The notes under the pieces were generated by a model. It did not search any database, was not told where the DNA came from, and saw only the letters and a list, made by a program, of their open reading frames with translations. From Clostridia bacterium (GTDB taxonomy: Bacteria; Bacillota_A; Clostridia; Christensenellales; UBA1242), in NCBI GenBank assembly GCA_017454425.1, contig JAFTCZ010000016.1:1-42000 (forward strand): DNA of 42,000 nt, read 5' to 3'. A program made the translations under genes and the position numbers. Of this stretch, positions 1 through 8,335 are shown piece by piece (position 1 is the stretch's first letter; each line of letters opens with the position of its first letter).

Positions 1-689
1 GCAACTTCTCGAAATTTTTGTGCATCTGGCAAAGACTCGACATACAACATAATAAGGTCAATGTTTTTATCCGTACCCCAATATTCTATGGCGTCAATTA
101 CATTAATGTCAGTTTGGTTTCCAAGAGAAATAACTTGTCCAACAGAAAGATGCAACATAGGCAGCATGTTAATTACACCGCCAGCAAGTGCACCCGATTG
201 TGATGCAAAAGCAATTCGGCCCATAGAAGGAAGCTCGGGTGCAAAACTTGCATCAAGCCTAACAGATGGGGCAGTGTTAATAACGCCCAAACAGTTTGGG
301 CCAACCATGTTCATGTTGTATTTTGTTATTTTTTCTAATAATTGTTTTTCAAGCACAACACCTTCGCCGCCAATTTCCTTAAAGCCCGCACTAATAATAA
401 CAAGGTTTTTGACTTTTGCTTTTTCACATTCGTCAATAACATCAAGCACTGCCTTTGCGGGTACGGCAATAACTGCCAAATCTACTTTGTCAGGAATGTT
501 GTAAATTTTGTCATATACAGGCACGCCCATTATCTCTTTTTCGGTTGGGTGTACGCCATAAATTTTGCCCGTAAATTTAAGGCCTGTTAACAAACGCAAT
601 AATTCGTTGCCAACGCTTCCTGGCTTGTTGCTGGCACCAATAACGGCAACACTTTTTGGGTTCATTAATTTTTCTAGTTTATTTCTCAT
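1..689 (-). CDS. ADP-forming acetate/acyl-CoA ligase, alpha-type CoA-binding part (3' end cut by window edge)
   Basis: NDP-forming acyl-CoA synthetases convert acyl-CoA, ADP and phosphate to free acid, CoA and ATP in the cytoplasm, a way to gain ATP in fermentation. The gene reads leftward off the window edge, so only the first 229 codons are present. The start ATG (complement of 687-689) follows a GGAGA site. Near the N-terminus is a Rossmann CoA-binding loop, GASNKPGSVG (residues 18-27). Further on are GPNCLGVIN (from residue 130), then QSGAL and SLGNQ, all signatures of the alpha subunit. The region expected to hold the phosphorylated His lies beyond the edge. Whether the beta (ATP-grasp) part is fused or separate cannot be seen. 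A promoter lies at 725-753. The family assignment is secure; the acyl substrate is not known. Confidence 0.88.
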   Translation of the reverse strand, partial: MRNKLEKLMNPKSVAVIGASNKPGSVGNELLRLLTGLKFTGKIYGVHPTEKEIMGVPVYDKIYNIPDKVDLAVIAVPAKAVLDVIDECEKAKVKNLVIISAGFKEIGGEGVVLEKQLLEKITKYNMNMVGPNCLGVINTAPSVRLDASFAPELPSMGRIAFASQSGALAGGVINMLPMLHLSVGQVISLGNQTDINVIDAIEYWGTDKNIDLIMLYVESLPDAQKFREV

Positions 690-724
690 TGTTTTCTCCT
701 ATTTCAAACTATGTTTAATAAGCA

Positions 725-753
725 ATTATAAAACAAAAAATTTTTTAAGTCTA
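725..753 (-). promoter_or_regulatory. Promoter of the acyl-CoA ligase gene
   Basis: On the minus strand, TAGACT (748-753) and TATAAT (725-730) are separated by exactly 17 nt. The -10 box is perfect and the -35 box matches TTGACA at four of six positions. The repeat cluster at 799-904 lies just upstream. Confidence 0.6.
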
Positions 754-798
754 GCAAATAAGTGGACTAAATATCTTTGTTTACAAATTAATGCATGA

Positions 799-904
799 TA
801 CTATGCTTTTGTATTGTGCATAGTATTTGTAAAAATGCAAAATTTTAATACTATGCACACAAAATTGTGGTACTATGCAGTATATTTTTTAATACTATGC
901 ACAT
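799..904. repeat. Cluster of TACTATGC(AC) motifs
   Basis: Five copies of the 8-mer TACTATGC lie in this 106-bp intergenic stretch: 799-806, 818-825 (inverted), 849-856, 871-878 and 893-900. The first two form a 9-bp inverted repeat (798-806 with 818-826). The last three are direct repeats spaced exactly 22 bp, about two helical turns. Copies 849 and 893 extend to TACTATGCACA. The cluster sits between the terminator of the ychF operon and the promoter of the acyl-CoA ligase gene. Function is unknown; the spacing suggests protein binding on one DNA face. Confidence 0.8.
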
Positions 905-905
905 T

Positions 906-935
906 AAAAACAAAAAAAGCATATTGCTATGCTTT
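906..935 (-). terminator. Terminator of the ychF operon
   Basis: On the minus strand a 7-bp stem (916-922 with 929-935, loop 923-928) is followed by a T-rich tail. The 5' arm of the stem overlaps the last codons and the TAG stop of the preceding gene. Confidence 0.75.
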
Positions 936-1460
936 AATTTTGCGTATAAGATTATCTGATTGTTTTGCATAATTATATTGTTGTTTGATGTGTTCTTGAT
1001 CTAATAGTTGTTCGCAGGCAAGAGTGTTTGTTTGTGTTTGTTCTCTTATTGCCAATCCTGTATATGCTTTTATGTCTTTGAAATTTAGATTTTTGTCTTG
1101 ATATTTTTTGTCAATGTCATCAGGCACCTGCAGTAGTTTTGTGCGAGTTTGCTTAAAGGCTGTTCGCAAATTGTCAATACCTTTTGGGTCGTCAGAAATT
1201 ATGAACATAGATAGTTCACTAAACCCCGGAGTGATGGCAGTGCGAACACGATCCTGAATGTTGTCTGCCACATCGGGTGAAAGTGATTCGCGCAAATCTT
1301 GCGTTTGGCTTTCAAGAAGCTGTGCATATGATTGAAGAGGCTTTGTCTGTTTGCCCAAAACTTCTTCATCACATGCCGTAAGTTTGCGCATTAATATATC
1401 AATTTTATTAAGACCTGTTTTGAATTTTTGTATTATTTTTTGTACATATTCTTTTTCCAT
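927..1460 (-). CDS. Unknown 177-residue helical protein, second gene of the ychF operon
   Basis: I do not recognise this protein. It is soluble, charged, rich in Lys, Gln and Asp, and looks helical throughout, with no signal peptide, membrane segment, cysteine motif or nucleotide-binding loop. A strong AGGAGG site sits 5 nt before the ATG. The gene starts only 15 nt after the ychF stop, with no promoter or terminator between, so it is very probably cotranscribed with ychF. A hairpin terminator overlaps its stop codon. The strong ribosome binding site and operon position argue that the gene is real. A ribosome- or translation-linked role would fit its neighbour, but that is inference only. Confidence 0.8.
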   Translation of the reverse strand: MEKEYVQKIIQKFKTGLNKIDILMRKLTACDEEVLGKQTKPLQSYAQLLESQTQDLRESLSPDVADNIQDRVRTAITPGFSELSMFIISDDPKGIDNLRTAFKQTRTKLLQVPDDIDKKYQDKNLNFKDIKAYTGLAIREQTQTNTLACEQLLDQEHIKQQYNYAKQSDNLIRKIKA

Positions 1461-1475
1461 AATTTCCTCCTATCT

Positions 1476-2570
1476 TTAGACATTAAATCTAAACAGCATT
1501 ACATCGCCATCTTGCACTTCATAATCTTTGCCTTCCATTCGCACTTTGCCTTGCTCTTTGGCCGCCAAAAAACTTCCACATGCCACAAGTGTGTCATACG
1601 ATACAACCTCGGCCTTAATAAAGCCTTTTTCAAAGTCTGTGTGAATAACGCCTGCGGCTTGTGGGGCAAGAGTGCCACGCTTGATTGTCCACGCCCGCAC
1701 TTCTTTTTCGCCAGCAGTCAAATAACTAATAAGTCCCAATAATTTATAACTAGAGCGCACAAGTTTGTTAAGGCCCGATTCGTCTATGCCAAATTCTTTT
1801 TGAAATTCTGCCAAATCTTCGTCATCAAGTTCGGATAACTGTTGTTCGATATCAACGCAAAGGTCGACAACTTCGCTGTTATCCATCTTTGCAATTTCGT
1901 GAAGTTTTTGCACAGCAGGAAAGTCTAGTGGGTGAGAGATTTGTTGTTGTGAAAGATTTGCAACATACAACACAGGTTTTGCACTTAACAAAAACGCATC
2001 GCGCAAAAACTTTTGCTGTTCTTTATTAAGTTTTGCGGCTCTTGCAGGTTTGCCTGCTTGCAAAGTGCTTTTTATTATATTTAATGCTTCTAACTGCGCT
2101 TTTGCATTTTTGTCGCCACCACTAACTTGTTTTTGCACTTTTGGCAGTTGTTTTTCAAGGCTTTCTAGGTCGGCAAGAATAAGCTCGAGATTTATCACTT
2201 CGACATCACGGGCAGGGTCAATGCTGCCATTTACATGAATAACCCGGTCGTTTTCGAAACATCTTACAACATGCACAATAGCATCAACCTCGCGGATATG
2301 TGAAAGAAATTTGTTTCCCAGCCCTTCACCTTGGCTGGCGCCTTTTACAAGCCCCGCAATGTCTACAAACTCAATCGTGGCGGGTGTTATTTTTTTTGTA
2401 TTGTACATACGCCCCAACACCTCAAGCCTTTCATCGGGCACACTTACAACACCTACATTGGGCTCGATTGTACAAAAAGGGTAGTTTTCGCTGGGCACCA
2501 TTGCTTTTGTTAGGGCATTAAACAATGTACTTTTGCCCACATTTGGCAATCCCACAACACCTAATTTCAT
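1476..2570 (-). CDS. ychF: Ribosome-binding ATPase YchF (OLA1/Obg-related)
   Basis: YchF is a cytoplasmic P-loop protein of the Obg family that prefers ATP to GTP, binds ribosomes and is tied to stress and redox responses. The 364 residues match the usual bacterial length of about 363-366. The G1 loop GLPNVGKST (residues 7-15) opens the protein. It is followed by the switch I region [12 protein letters not shown], the G3 motif [10 protein letters not shown] with the YchF-typical QGEGLGN, and NLS at the G4 position, as expected for the non-canonical nucleotide specificity. The C-terminal 85 residues form the TGS-like domain ([14 protein letters not shown] through the end). An AGGAG site precedes the ATG. 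A consensus promoter lies at 2593-2621. The next gene follows 15 nt after the stop. Confidence 0.97.
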   Translation of the reverse strand: MKLGVVGLPNVGKSTLFNALTKAMVPSENYPFCTIEPNVGVVSVPDERLEVLGRMYNTKKITPATIEFVDIAGLVKGASQGEGLGNKFLSHIREVDAIVHVVRCFENDRVIHVNGSIDPARDVEVINLELILADLESLEKQLPKVQKQVSGGDKNAKAQLEALNIIKSTLQAGKPARAAKLNKEQQKFLRDAFLLSAKPVLYVANLSQQQISHPLDFPAVQKLHEIAKMDNSEVVDLCVDIEQQLSELDDEDLAEFQKEFGIDESGLNKLVRSSYKLLGLISYLTAGEKEVRAWTIKRGTLAPQAAGVIHTDFEKGFIKAEVVSYDTLVACGSFLAAKEQGKVRMEGKDYEVQDGDVMLFRFNV

Positions 2571-2592
2571 GTTTGTTTCTCCTTTGTGTCAA

Positions 2593-2621
2593 ATTATATA
2601 TGGATTTGCGTTTTTTGTAAA
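2593..2621 (-). promoter_or_regulatory. Promoter of the ychF operon
   Basis: On the minus strand, TTTACA (2616-2621) and TATAAT (2593-2598) are spaced by 17 nt, about 25 nt before the ychF start. It runs back to back with the ATPase promoter at 2710-2737. Confidence 0.75.
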
Positions 2622-2709
2622 GTAAATAATTTGAAAAACTATTTTTGTGAATTTTACACAAAATATACAAAAATCTTAAAATGCTTAAAAAAAGATTATA
2701 AAAATTGTT

Positions 2710-2737
2710 TTGATTTTATTTATATATAAGATATAAT
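2710..2737 (+). promoter_or_regulatory. Promoter of the calcium ATPase gene
   Basis: TTGATT (2710-2715), 16 nt, then TATAAT (2732-2737). An AGGAGG ribosome binding site follows at 2751-2756, just before the ATG at 2761. Confidence 0.7.
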
Positions 2738-2760
2738 TATGGTAAATTTTAGGAGGGAAA

Positions 2761-5403
2761 ATGGACAAAAAACCATATACTTTGTCACCCCAAAAAGTGT
2801 ACCAACAATACAACACCAAAGAACAGGGTTTAACCGAAGAAGAGGCCCAAGTTCGCCTTTTGCGAAATGGCCCAAACCAGTTAAAAGAAGGCAAAAAGCA
2901 CAGCAAACTTTATAAATATTTTTCGCAATTTAAGGATGTAATGATAATTATTTTGTTGCTTGCAGCTGTTATTAACTTGGTGGTAACAATAGTTAGTCAT
3001 TCAACTGAGGGTTATATAGATGTTGCAATAATTGTTGGAATTGTTATACTTAATACTATTATTGGTTATGTGCAAGAAGATAAGGCCGAAAAAGCACTCG
3101 AAAGCCTAAAAGAGATGTCCGAACCGTTTACAAAGGTTTATCGTGATGGGCAAGTCAAAAAAATACCTACAAAAAATATTGTGGTAGGTGATGTAATATT
3201 GCTTGAGGCAGGCGACATTATTGGTGCAGACTGCTATATTATTGACACAAAAGGCTTGTCTTGTGATGAAAGTTCACTTACAGGTGAAAGCGAGCCTGTG
3301 CAAAAAAGCGTTTCAAACGGTTTGCCCGAAGATACTGTGCTGGGTGACCGCACAAATATGGCTTTTAGTGGTTGCAATGTTACTTTTGGGCGTGCGATGG
3401 CCGTGGTTGTTGCCACCGGTATGAACACCGAACTTGGTAAAATTGCGCAAATGCTTGAGGACAAAAAACCCGAGACCACGCCAATTCAAAAAAAGTTGTC
3501 AAAACTTGGAAAAATACTAAGCATTATGGTCATAATCATTGCTGTTGTGATTTTTGTAATTAATGTTTTGGTGCGTTCTAGTCACAGCATTATTGATGCG
3601 CTGCTTACAACAATTGCAATAGCCGTTGCGGCCATTCCCGAAAGTTTGCCAGCGGTTGTTACTATTGTTATGGCAACAGGTGTATCTCGAATGGCCAAGC
3701 GTCAAGCAGTTATACGAAAAATGCACGCCGTAGAAACTTTGGGTTCGTGCCAAATTATTTGTTCGGACAAAACAGGAACACTTACACAAAACCACATGAC
3801 AGTAAAGGCAATGTATGTTGACGGACAAATCGTTGACATTGACAACATTGATGCAAAAAAACATACACAACTGTTTAATGCGATGACACTTTGCAATGAT
3901 GCAATTGCAAACAATGACGGATATGTTGGTGACCCAACCGAAATTGGTTTGCTTGAATGTGCGCATAATTTTGATATTAACAAGAACGCCGCAAACAAAC
4001 AATATCCTCGAGAAATGGAAATTGCGTTTGATTCAAATCGCAAGCTTATGACAACCTTTCATCAAATTGATGGCAAGATGATAGGGTATACAAAAGGTGC
4101 ACCAGATGTTATGTTGCCACATGCAACAAAAGTGTTAATAAATGGTACTGTTCGTACAATAACACAAGAAGATGTTAATGCATACAATCATGCTTTGCTG
4201 GCTTTAAGTGAAAAAGGTTTGCGTACTCTTGCCTTTGCGTACAAAGTCAAAAAAGACAAACAGCCAGCATCAACAAAAGACGAAACCGATTTGGTTTTGC
4301 TAGGAATTGTTGCCATGCAAGACCCTGCGCGTCCTTCTGCGAGGGCGGCTGTTGCAAAATGTAGGGCAGCAGGAATCAAAACAGTTATGATCTCTGGCGA
4401 TTATGAGGCTGTGGCAAAACAAATTGCAACCGAGGTGGGTATATATCAAAAAGGTGACAAGTTGTTAAGTGGCAACAAATTGCACAAGATGACGGACGAA
4501 GAGTTGAAAAAAGTTATTCAAGATGTTACGGTTTATGCGCGTGTTACGCCACAAGACAAATTGCGTATAGTAAGAATTTGGAAAGAACTTGACAAAGTTG
4601 TGGCAATGACGGGTGATGGTGTAAATGATGCACCAAGCATCAAGCAAGCCGACATCGGCGTTGGCATGGGCGTTACGGGCACAGAAGTAACAAAACAAGT
4701 GGCCGATATGGTTCTTATGGACGACAACTTTGCCACAATTGTTGGTGCAGTAGAAGAAGGCAGGCGAATTTATCAAAACATTCAAAAAGTTGTTACTTTC
4801 CTTATTGGCAGCAATTTGGTTGAAGTGTTTGCAATTCTTATTTGTACACTATGTTTGCCCGAATTAACATTCTTAAATGCAATTCAAATTTTGTTTATCA
4901 ACCTAATAACAGATGCGTTACCGGCAATTGCGCTTAGTGTCGAACGCGCCGAAAAAGACATTATGGCACAACCACCACGAAGCAAAAACGAAGGCTTGTT
5001 CCACGGAATGTGGCAATACATTTTGGTGCAAACTATTTGGCAAACGGCAGTTGTAGCAGGTGCCTTCATAGTCACCTACAACACAACAGGTGACAATGTT
5101 CTTGCCACAACAATGGCGTTTGTAATTTTAAGTATGACCGAATTATTCTACATCATCAACATTCGCAGTTTTCACTCAATTTTTGCTCAAAATCCATTTT
5201 ACAACAGATGGTTTTGGTTAACGCTTATATTTAGTTTTGCAATAAATGTAATACTTGTTGGCATACCAGCGGTTGCAGGTGTTATGCACTTAACATCATT
5301 AAGTATTGCACAATGGGCAATTGCTGTTGGTTTGGCGGCTACGATTGTACTTATTATGGAACTTTTCAAATTAATTCGCTATTTGGCACACAAAAATAAA
5401 TAA
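2761..5403 (+). CDS. P-type Ca2+-transporting ATPase (type IIA, SERCA-like)
   Basis: An ATP-driven membrane pump that exports cations, most likely Ca2+. The 880 residues match bacterial SERCA-like pumps. The N-terminal cation-ATPase domain is followed by the actuator motif TGES (174-177), the phosphorylation site DKTGT with Asp336, the nucleotide-binding KGAP motif and the hinge motif GDGVND (618-623). All positions that bind Ca2+ in SERCA have counterparts: PE in AAIPESLP (helix M4), N and E in GSNLVEV (M5), N, T and D in NLITDALP (M6), and E in MTELFYI (M8). Ten membrane segments are expected. The gene is monocistronic: it has its own promoter, and a strong terminator begins 10 nt after the stop. 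Ca2+ specificity rests on the conserved ligands; Mn2+ transport cannot be excluded. Confidence 0.95.
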   Translation: MDKKPYTLSPQKVYQQYNTKEQGLTEEEAQVRLLRNGPNQLKEGKKHSKLYKYFSQFKDVMIIILLLAAVINLVVTIVSHSTEGYIDVAIIVGIVILNTIIGYVQEDKAEKALESLKEMSEPFTKVYRDGQVKKIPTKNIVVGDVILLEAGDIIGADCYIIDTKGLSCDESSLTGESEPVQKSVSNGLPEDTVLGDRTNMAFSGCNVTFGRAMAVVVATGMNTELGKIAQMLEDKKPETTPIQKKLSKLGKILSIMVIIIAVVIFVINVLVRSSHSIIDALLTTIAIAVAAIPESLPAVVTIVMATGVSRMAKRQAVIRKMHAVETLGSCQIICSDKTGTLTQNHMTVKAMYVDGQIVDIDNIDAKKHTQLFNAMTLCNDAIANNDGYVGDPTEIGLLECAHNFDINKNAANKQYPREMEIAFDSNRKLMTTFHQIDGKMIGYTKGAPDVMLPHATKVLINGTVRTITQEDVNAYNHALLALSEKGLRTLAFAYKVKKDKQPASTKDETDLVLLGIVAMQDPARPSARAAVAKCRAAGIKTVMISGDYEAVAKQIATEVGIYQKGDKLLSGNKLHKMTDEELKKVIQDVTVYARVTPQDKLRIVRIWKELDKVVAMTGDGVNDAPSIKQADIGVGMGVTGTEVTKQVADMVLMDDNFATIVGAVEEGRRIYQNIQKVVTFLIGSNLVEVFAILICTLCLPELTFLNAIQILFINLITDALPAIALSVERAEKDIMAQPPRSKNEGLFHGMWQYILVQTIWQTAVVAGAFIVTYNTTGDNVLATTMAFVILSMTELFYIINIRSFHSIFAQNPFYNRWFWLTLIFSFAINVILVGIPAVAGVMHLTSLSIAQWAIAVGLAATIVLIMELFKLIRYLAHKNK

Positions 5404-5412
5404 CATTCAATT

Positions 5413-5449
5413 AGTAAAGGCAAAATATTATTTTGTCTTTACTTTTTGT
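5413..5449 (+). terminator. Terminator of the ATPase gene
   Basis: A long stem pairs 5413-5427 with 5429-5443, with one G-U pair and in practice a loop of about 5 nt, followed by a T-rich tail. The 3' arm contains the TTTACT -35 box of the next gene. Confidence 0.85.
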
Positions 5450-5466
5450 TTTGTTTCTGCTATAAT
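5438..5466 (+). promoter_or_regulatory. Promoter of helD, overlapping the upstream terminator
   Basis: TTTACT (5438-5443), 17 nt, then TATAAT (5461-5466). The -35 box is the last six bases of the terminator stem. Confidence 0.75.
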
Positions 5467-5494
5467 AGACAAGCAGTTTTTGGGGGTGTGAGTA

Positions 5495-7507
5495 ATGAAT
5501 AAAAAAATAAAAGATTGGGATAAAGAGGTAGAATATCTTACCAAAACCGAACAAGCCATAGATCGAAAGATTGCTAAAATAACACAAAATGTTGATGCAC
5601 AAAAAGATATTGCCGAAGAATTAAAAACTCAGTACTATGCAGAAAAAGCATCTCGCGAAATGGATAGATATGATAATGCTGCACTTTTTGGTCGCATTGA
5701 TGATTTGATGATGTTTACAAACGAGCAAATTGACCAAATCACCGAACTAAAAAGACGAAAAAATCAACCATATTTTGGCCGAGTAGATTTTGCAATAAAA
5801 GATGACGAACACCCAATGCCAATATATGTTGGGTTGCGCACCATTGATGACAGCAAAAATTATTATGTTTTTGATTGGCGTGCACCAGTTGGTGAATTGT
5901 TTTATGAATATGGTAAGGGTGATGCAAGTTATAATAGTCCCCAGGGCACAACAAAAGGGAAAATAACTCTCAAGCGTCAGTATGATATATCCAACGCAAC
6001 CCTAAAAGGTGTTTATGATGTAGACCAAAATATTTATGACGAATATTTACAAAAATTATTAGCAAACATTTCATCAACTCAACTGCATAATATTGCCAGT
6101 ACTATTCAGCGCGAGCAAAATGAAATTATTCGCAATCTAAAAGATGACATTATTGTTGTACAGGGTTGCGTGGGAAGTGGAAAAACAACGGTTGCGCTGC
6201 ACCGCATAGCTTATATGCTTTATAAACTTGACAACCTAAAGTCTGACAATATTTTGCTGTTTTCGCCCAATGAATTATTCTTCAGCCACATAAGCAATGT
6301 TTTGCCCGAACTGGGTGAACAAAACACGCACACAGCAACCTTTGGACGCTTTGTGCAAAATATACTTGGCATACCAAATCGAATAGAGAATATGGACGAG
6401 TTTGTTGCAAGATACGAAAACGCCACAAAAAATGGTCAAAAACAAATTTTGCAAAAACTTAAAATGAATATAAAAGATGAAATAAAAAGTTTTGTATACT
6501 CATATGTCAATAGTCTAACATTTGAAAAGGGTTTTAAGCTGCGTGGGCATGTATATACAAAAGAGGATTTAACAAACCTACTTCAAAAAGATGCAAACGA
6601 AAAACTTTTTGCAAGAATAAACATATTAAATCAACACATAATGACCGAGTGCAAACTGGGCGCAAATTTTGCAAAACAATTGTATCAAGAAATTGTTTCA
6701 AGACTGAATAAATCAATAGACAATGCACAAATATTTAATTTATTTATGCAATCAAAAGGTTTTTTGCCATGTGACTTTAATGGTGTAATAAAATACGAAG
6801 ATGCAATACTTTTGTGTTTGTATTATGAATGTGTGCAAGATTTAATAGTTGCAATGGATATAAAACAAATAGTTTTTGACGAAGTGCAAGATTATCCACT
6901 TTTGTTTATAGATTTTGTAATGCGACTTTTTCCGCATGCACAATACAGTATGTATGGTGATGATGCGCAAATCACAACGGCAGGCGCAATGTCAAGCCTA
7001 AAAGAGTTGTCAAAACTAGATAGCGGTTATCGCACCTCACATTATTATAAGTTAACGCACACTTACCGCAGCAGTGAAGAAATTGTTGAATATACAAACA
7101 AAATTTTGAATATTGATATGCATAATGCCTTTAGGCTTAAGTATGGTCAGCCAGTTGAAGAACTTGTGACAAAAGACACATACAAAAACCTAAACAGCAT
7201 TTTGCAAAAAACAATTCCAAATAATCGTTCGGTTGGCATAATTTGTGGTGACACAAAAGTGGCGCGCACAATTTATCAAAAATTGAATGACGAATACAAA
7301 CAAAATACTGATTTAATCACAAACGCAAAAGATGCAGGGATAAGGCAAATCCAGATATTGCCTGTTACTATGGCAAAAGGACTAGAATATGACACAATAA
7401 TTGTTGTTTCTGACGGCGGGGTTTTTGATGGTGAATTTGGCAAAAATCATCTTTACATTGCTTGTACAAGGGCAATTAATAAATTGTATGTTATTAAGAA
7501 AAAATAA
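5495..7507 (+). CDS. helD: HelD-type superfamily 1 helicase (RNA polymerase recycling factor)
   Basis: HelD proteins of Gram-positive bacteria bind RNA polymerase, insert a coiled-coil arm and use ATP to strip nucleic acid from stalled enzyme. The 670 residues begin with a charged helical segment (about 1-100) ending in PYFGRVDF, followed by FDWRAPVGELFYEY and ITLKRQYDI, all typical of HelD and absent from UvrD or PcrA. Walker A is GCVGSGKT with Lys230. Walker B is FDEVQDY with Asp462-Glu463. Later helicase motifs are THTYRSS, MAKGLEYDTIIV and LYIACTRA. It is about 100 residues shorter than the B. subtilis protein. The start is placed by the GGGGGTG site before ATG 5495. The promoter is at 5438-5466 and a terminator follows at 7537. 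One copy of the TACTATGC repeat lies inside the gene at 5633. Confidence 0.92.
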   Translation: MNKKIKDWDKEVEYLTKTEQAIDRKIAKITQNVDAQKDIAEELKTQYYAEKASREMDRYDNAALFGRIDDLMMFTNEQIDQITELKRRKNQPYFGRVDFAIKDDEHPMPIYVGLRTIDDSKNYYVFDWRAPVGELFYEYGKGDASYNSPQGTTKGKITLKRQYDISNATLKGVYDVDQNIYDEYLQKLLANISSTQLHNIASTIQREQNEIIRNLKDDIIVVQGCVGSGKTTVALHRIAYMLYKLDNLKSDNILLFSPNELFFSHISNVLPELGEQNTHTATFGRFVQNILGIPNRIENMDEFVARYENATKNGQKQILQKLKMNIKDEIKSFVYSYVNSLTFEKGFKLRGHVYTKEDLTNLLQKDANEKLFARINILNQHIMTECKLGANFAKQLYQEIVSRLNKSIDNAQIFNLFMQSKGFLPCDFNGVIKYEDAILLCLYYECVQDLIVAMDIKQIVFDEVQDYPLLFIDFVMRLFPHAQYSMYGDDAQITTAGAMSSLKELSKLDSGYRTSHYYKLTHTYRSSEEIVEYTNKILNIDMHNAFRLKYGQPVEELVTKDTYKNLNSILQKTIPNNRSVGIICGDTKVARTIYQKLNDEYKQNTDLITNAKDAGIRQIQILPVTMAKGLEYDTIIVVSDGGVFDGEFGKNHLYIACTRAINKLYVIKKK

Positions 7508-7521
7508 TTATGCATACTATT

Positions 7522-7532
7522 GTGCATAGTAC
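7522..7532. repeat. Intergenic copy of the TACTATGCAC motif (inverted)
   Basis: GTGCATAGTAC is an exact 11-bp match to the repeat at 38892-38902. It lies between the helD stop and its terminator, so it would be in the 3' end of the helD transcript. Confidence 0.7.
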
Positions 7533-7536
7533 TCAA

Positions 7537-7570
7537 AAAAAGCGGTAAATAAACTGCTTTTTTGTTTTTT
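7537..7570 (+). terminator. Terminator of helD
   Basis: A 9-bp stem (7537-7545 with 7554-7562, one G-U pair) is followed by a T-rich tail. Confidence 0.8.
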
Positions 7571-7618
7571 CATATTATGTATATGGTGGTGAGTATAATA
7601 AAATAAAAAAGGTGAGAT

Positions 7619-8257
7619 ATGTTAGAAAACAATTTGCAAACTATTTTGCCACCACCACTTACTTTTGTGTGCATAATTTTGCTTGCGTTTTTACCACTTC
7701 TCGAGGTAAGGGCAGCCGTTCCTTTTGGGCTGTCTTCGCTTGTTGGCAAAAGTTTGTCTGTTTGGCCAGTTTGCTTATTTAGTTTGGTTGGTGCATGCTT
7801 GGCATCTATTGCTTCTATTTTTATTTTCAAATTTTTTATAAGACTTGCAAATAAAAATAAAAAAATAAACAAGTACTATGCAAAGTTTTACAAAATTATT
7901 AATACAAGATTTTTTGAATATCAAAAAAATATTGCAAACAAAAATGCAAAAAAAGCAAAAATAAAAAAGTGGTGGGCGGTCGCACTTTTTACTGCAGTGC
8001 CTTTGCCAATGTCGGGCGCATGGGCGGCAGGGGTGTTGTCGGTGTTTTTGCAAATGTCAACACTCTCTTGCATAAGTGCAATATTTTGCGGTAATGTTTT
8101 GTCAATAATAATTATGGCATTATTTTGCACAATTTTTTATGATTTTGTTAATTTGGTGTTGGTTGTTTTTGTGATTATTTCGCTGCTTGTTGCCATATAT
8201 TATCTAATGGCAATATTATTTGGTATAAAAAAATCTTGTCAAAAACAACAAAACTAA
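7619..8257 (+). CDS. Small multidrug export family membrane protein (COG2426-like)
   Basis: A 212-residue integral membrane protein with about five or six hydrophobic segments. The motif PLLEVRAAVPFG (about residues 22-33) and the later TAVPLPMSGAWAAG are characteristic of the family annotated as putative small multidrug export protein. Transport by this family is poorly documented, so the substrate is unknown. A basic segment rich in Lys and Asn (about residues 77-120) separates the two halves. An AGGTGAG site lies just before the ATG. A TATAAT lies at 7594-7599, without a good -35 box. An independent promoter for the next gene lies right after the stop. The family assignment is good; the function is tentative. 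Confidence 0.8.
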   Translation: MLENNLQTILPPPLTFVCIILLAFLPLLEVRAAVPFGLSSLVGKSLSVWPVCLFSLVGACLASIASIFIFKFFIRLANKNKKINKYYAKFYKIINTRFFEYQKNIANKNAKKAKIKKWWAVALFTAVPLPMSGAWAAGVLSVFLQMSTLSCISAIFCGNVLSIIIMALFCTIFYDFVNLVLVVFVIISLLVAIYYLMAILFGIKKSCQKQQN

Positions 8258-8276
8258 AAATTTTGCATACAAAAAA

Positions 8277-8305
8277 TTGCATAAAAATGTATTTTGTATT
8301 ATAAT
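8277..8305 (+). promoter_or_regulatory. Promoter of the tandem CPBP protease genes
   Basis: TTGCAT (8277-8282), 17 nt, then TATAAT (8300-8305). The -10 box overlaps an upstream in-frame ATG at 8294, which argues that translation starts at 8336. Confidence 0.75.
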
Positions 8306-8335
8306 TTACAAATAATTGCACGCCGCGGAGGGGAA

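Noticed and set aside
61..504. 147-codon plus-strand open frame over the window's left end
   Set aside because: It is antisense to a clear acyl-CoA ligase frame on the minus strand with motifs and RBS.
799..904. Repeat cluster considered as a CRISPR array
   Set aside because: Units are only 8-12 bp with spacers too short, mixed orientation and no cas genes nearby.
3517..4002. 161-codon minus-strand open frame inside the Ca2+ ATPase gene
   Set aside because: Antisense shadow of a strongly conserved gene; composition is unlike a real protein.
7567..7599. Promoter for the small export gene based on TATAAT at 7594
   Set aside because: No acceptable -35 box at 16-18 nt; mentioned only in the gene entry.
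8294..8335. Upstream in-frame ATG of the first CPBP gene
   Set aside because: It overlaps the -10 box of a consensus promoter and has no RBS; ATG 8336 has GGAGGGG.
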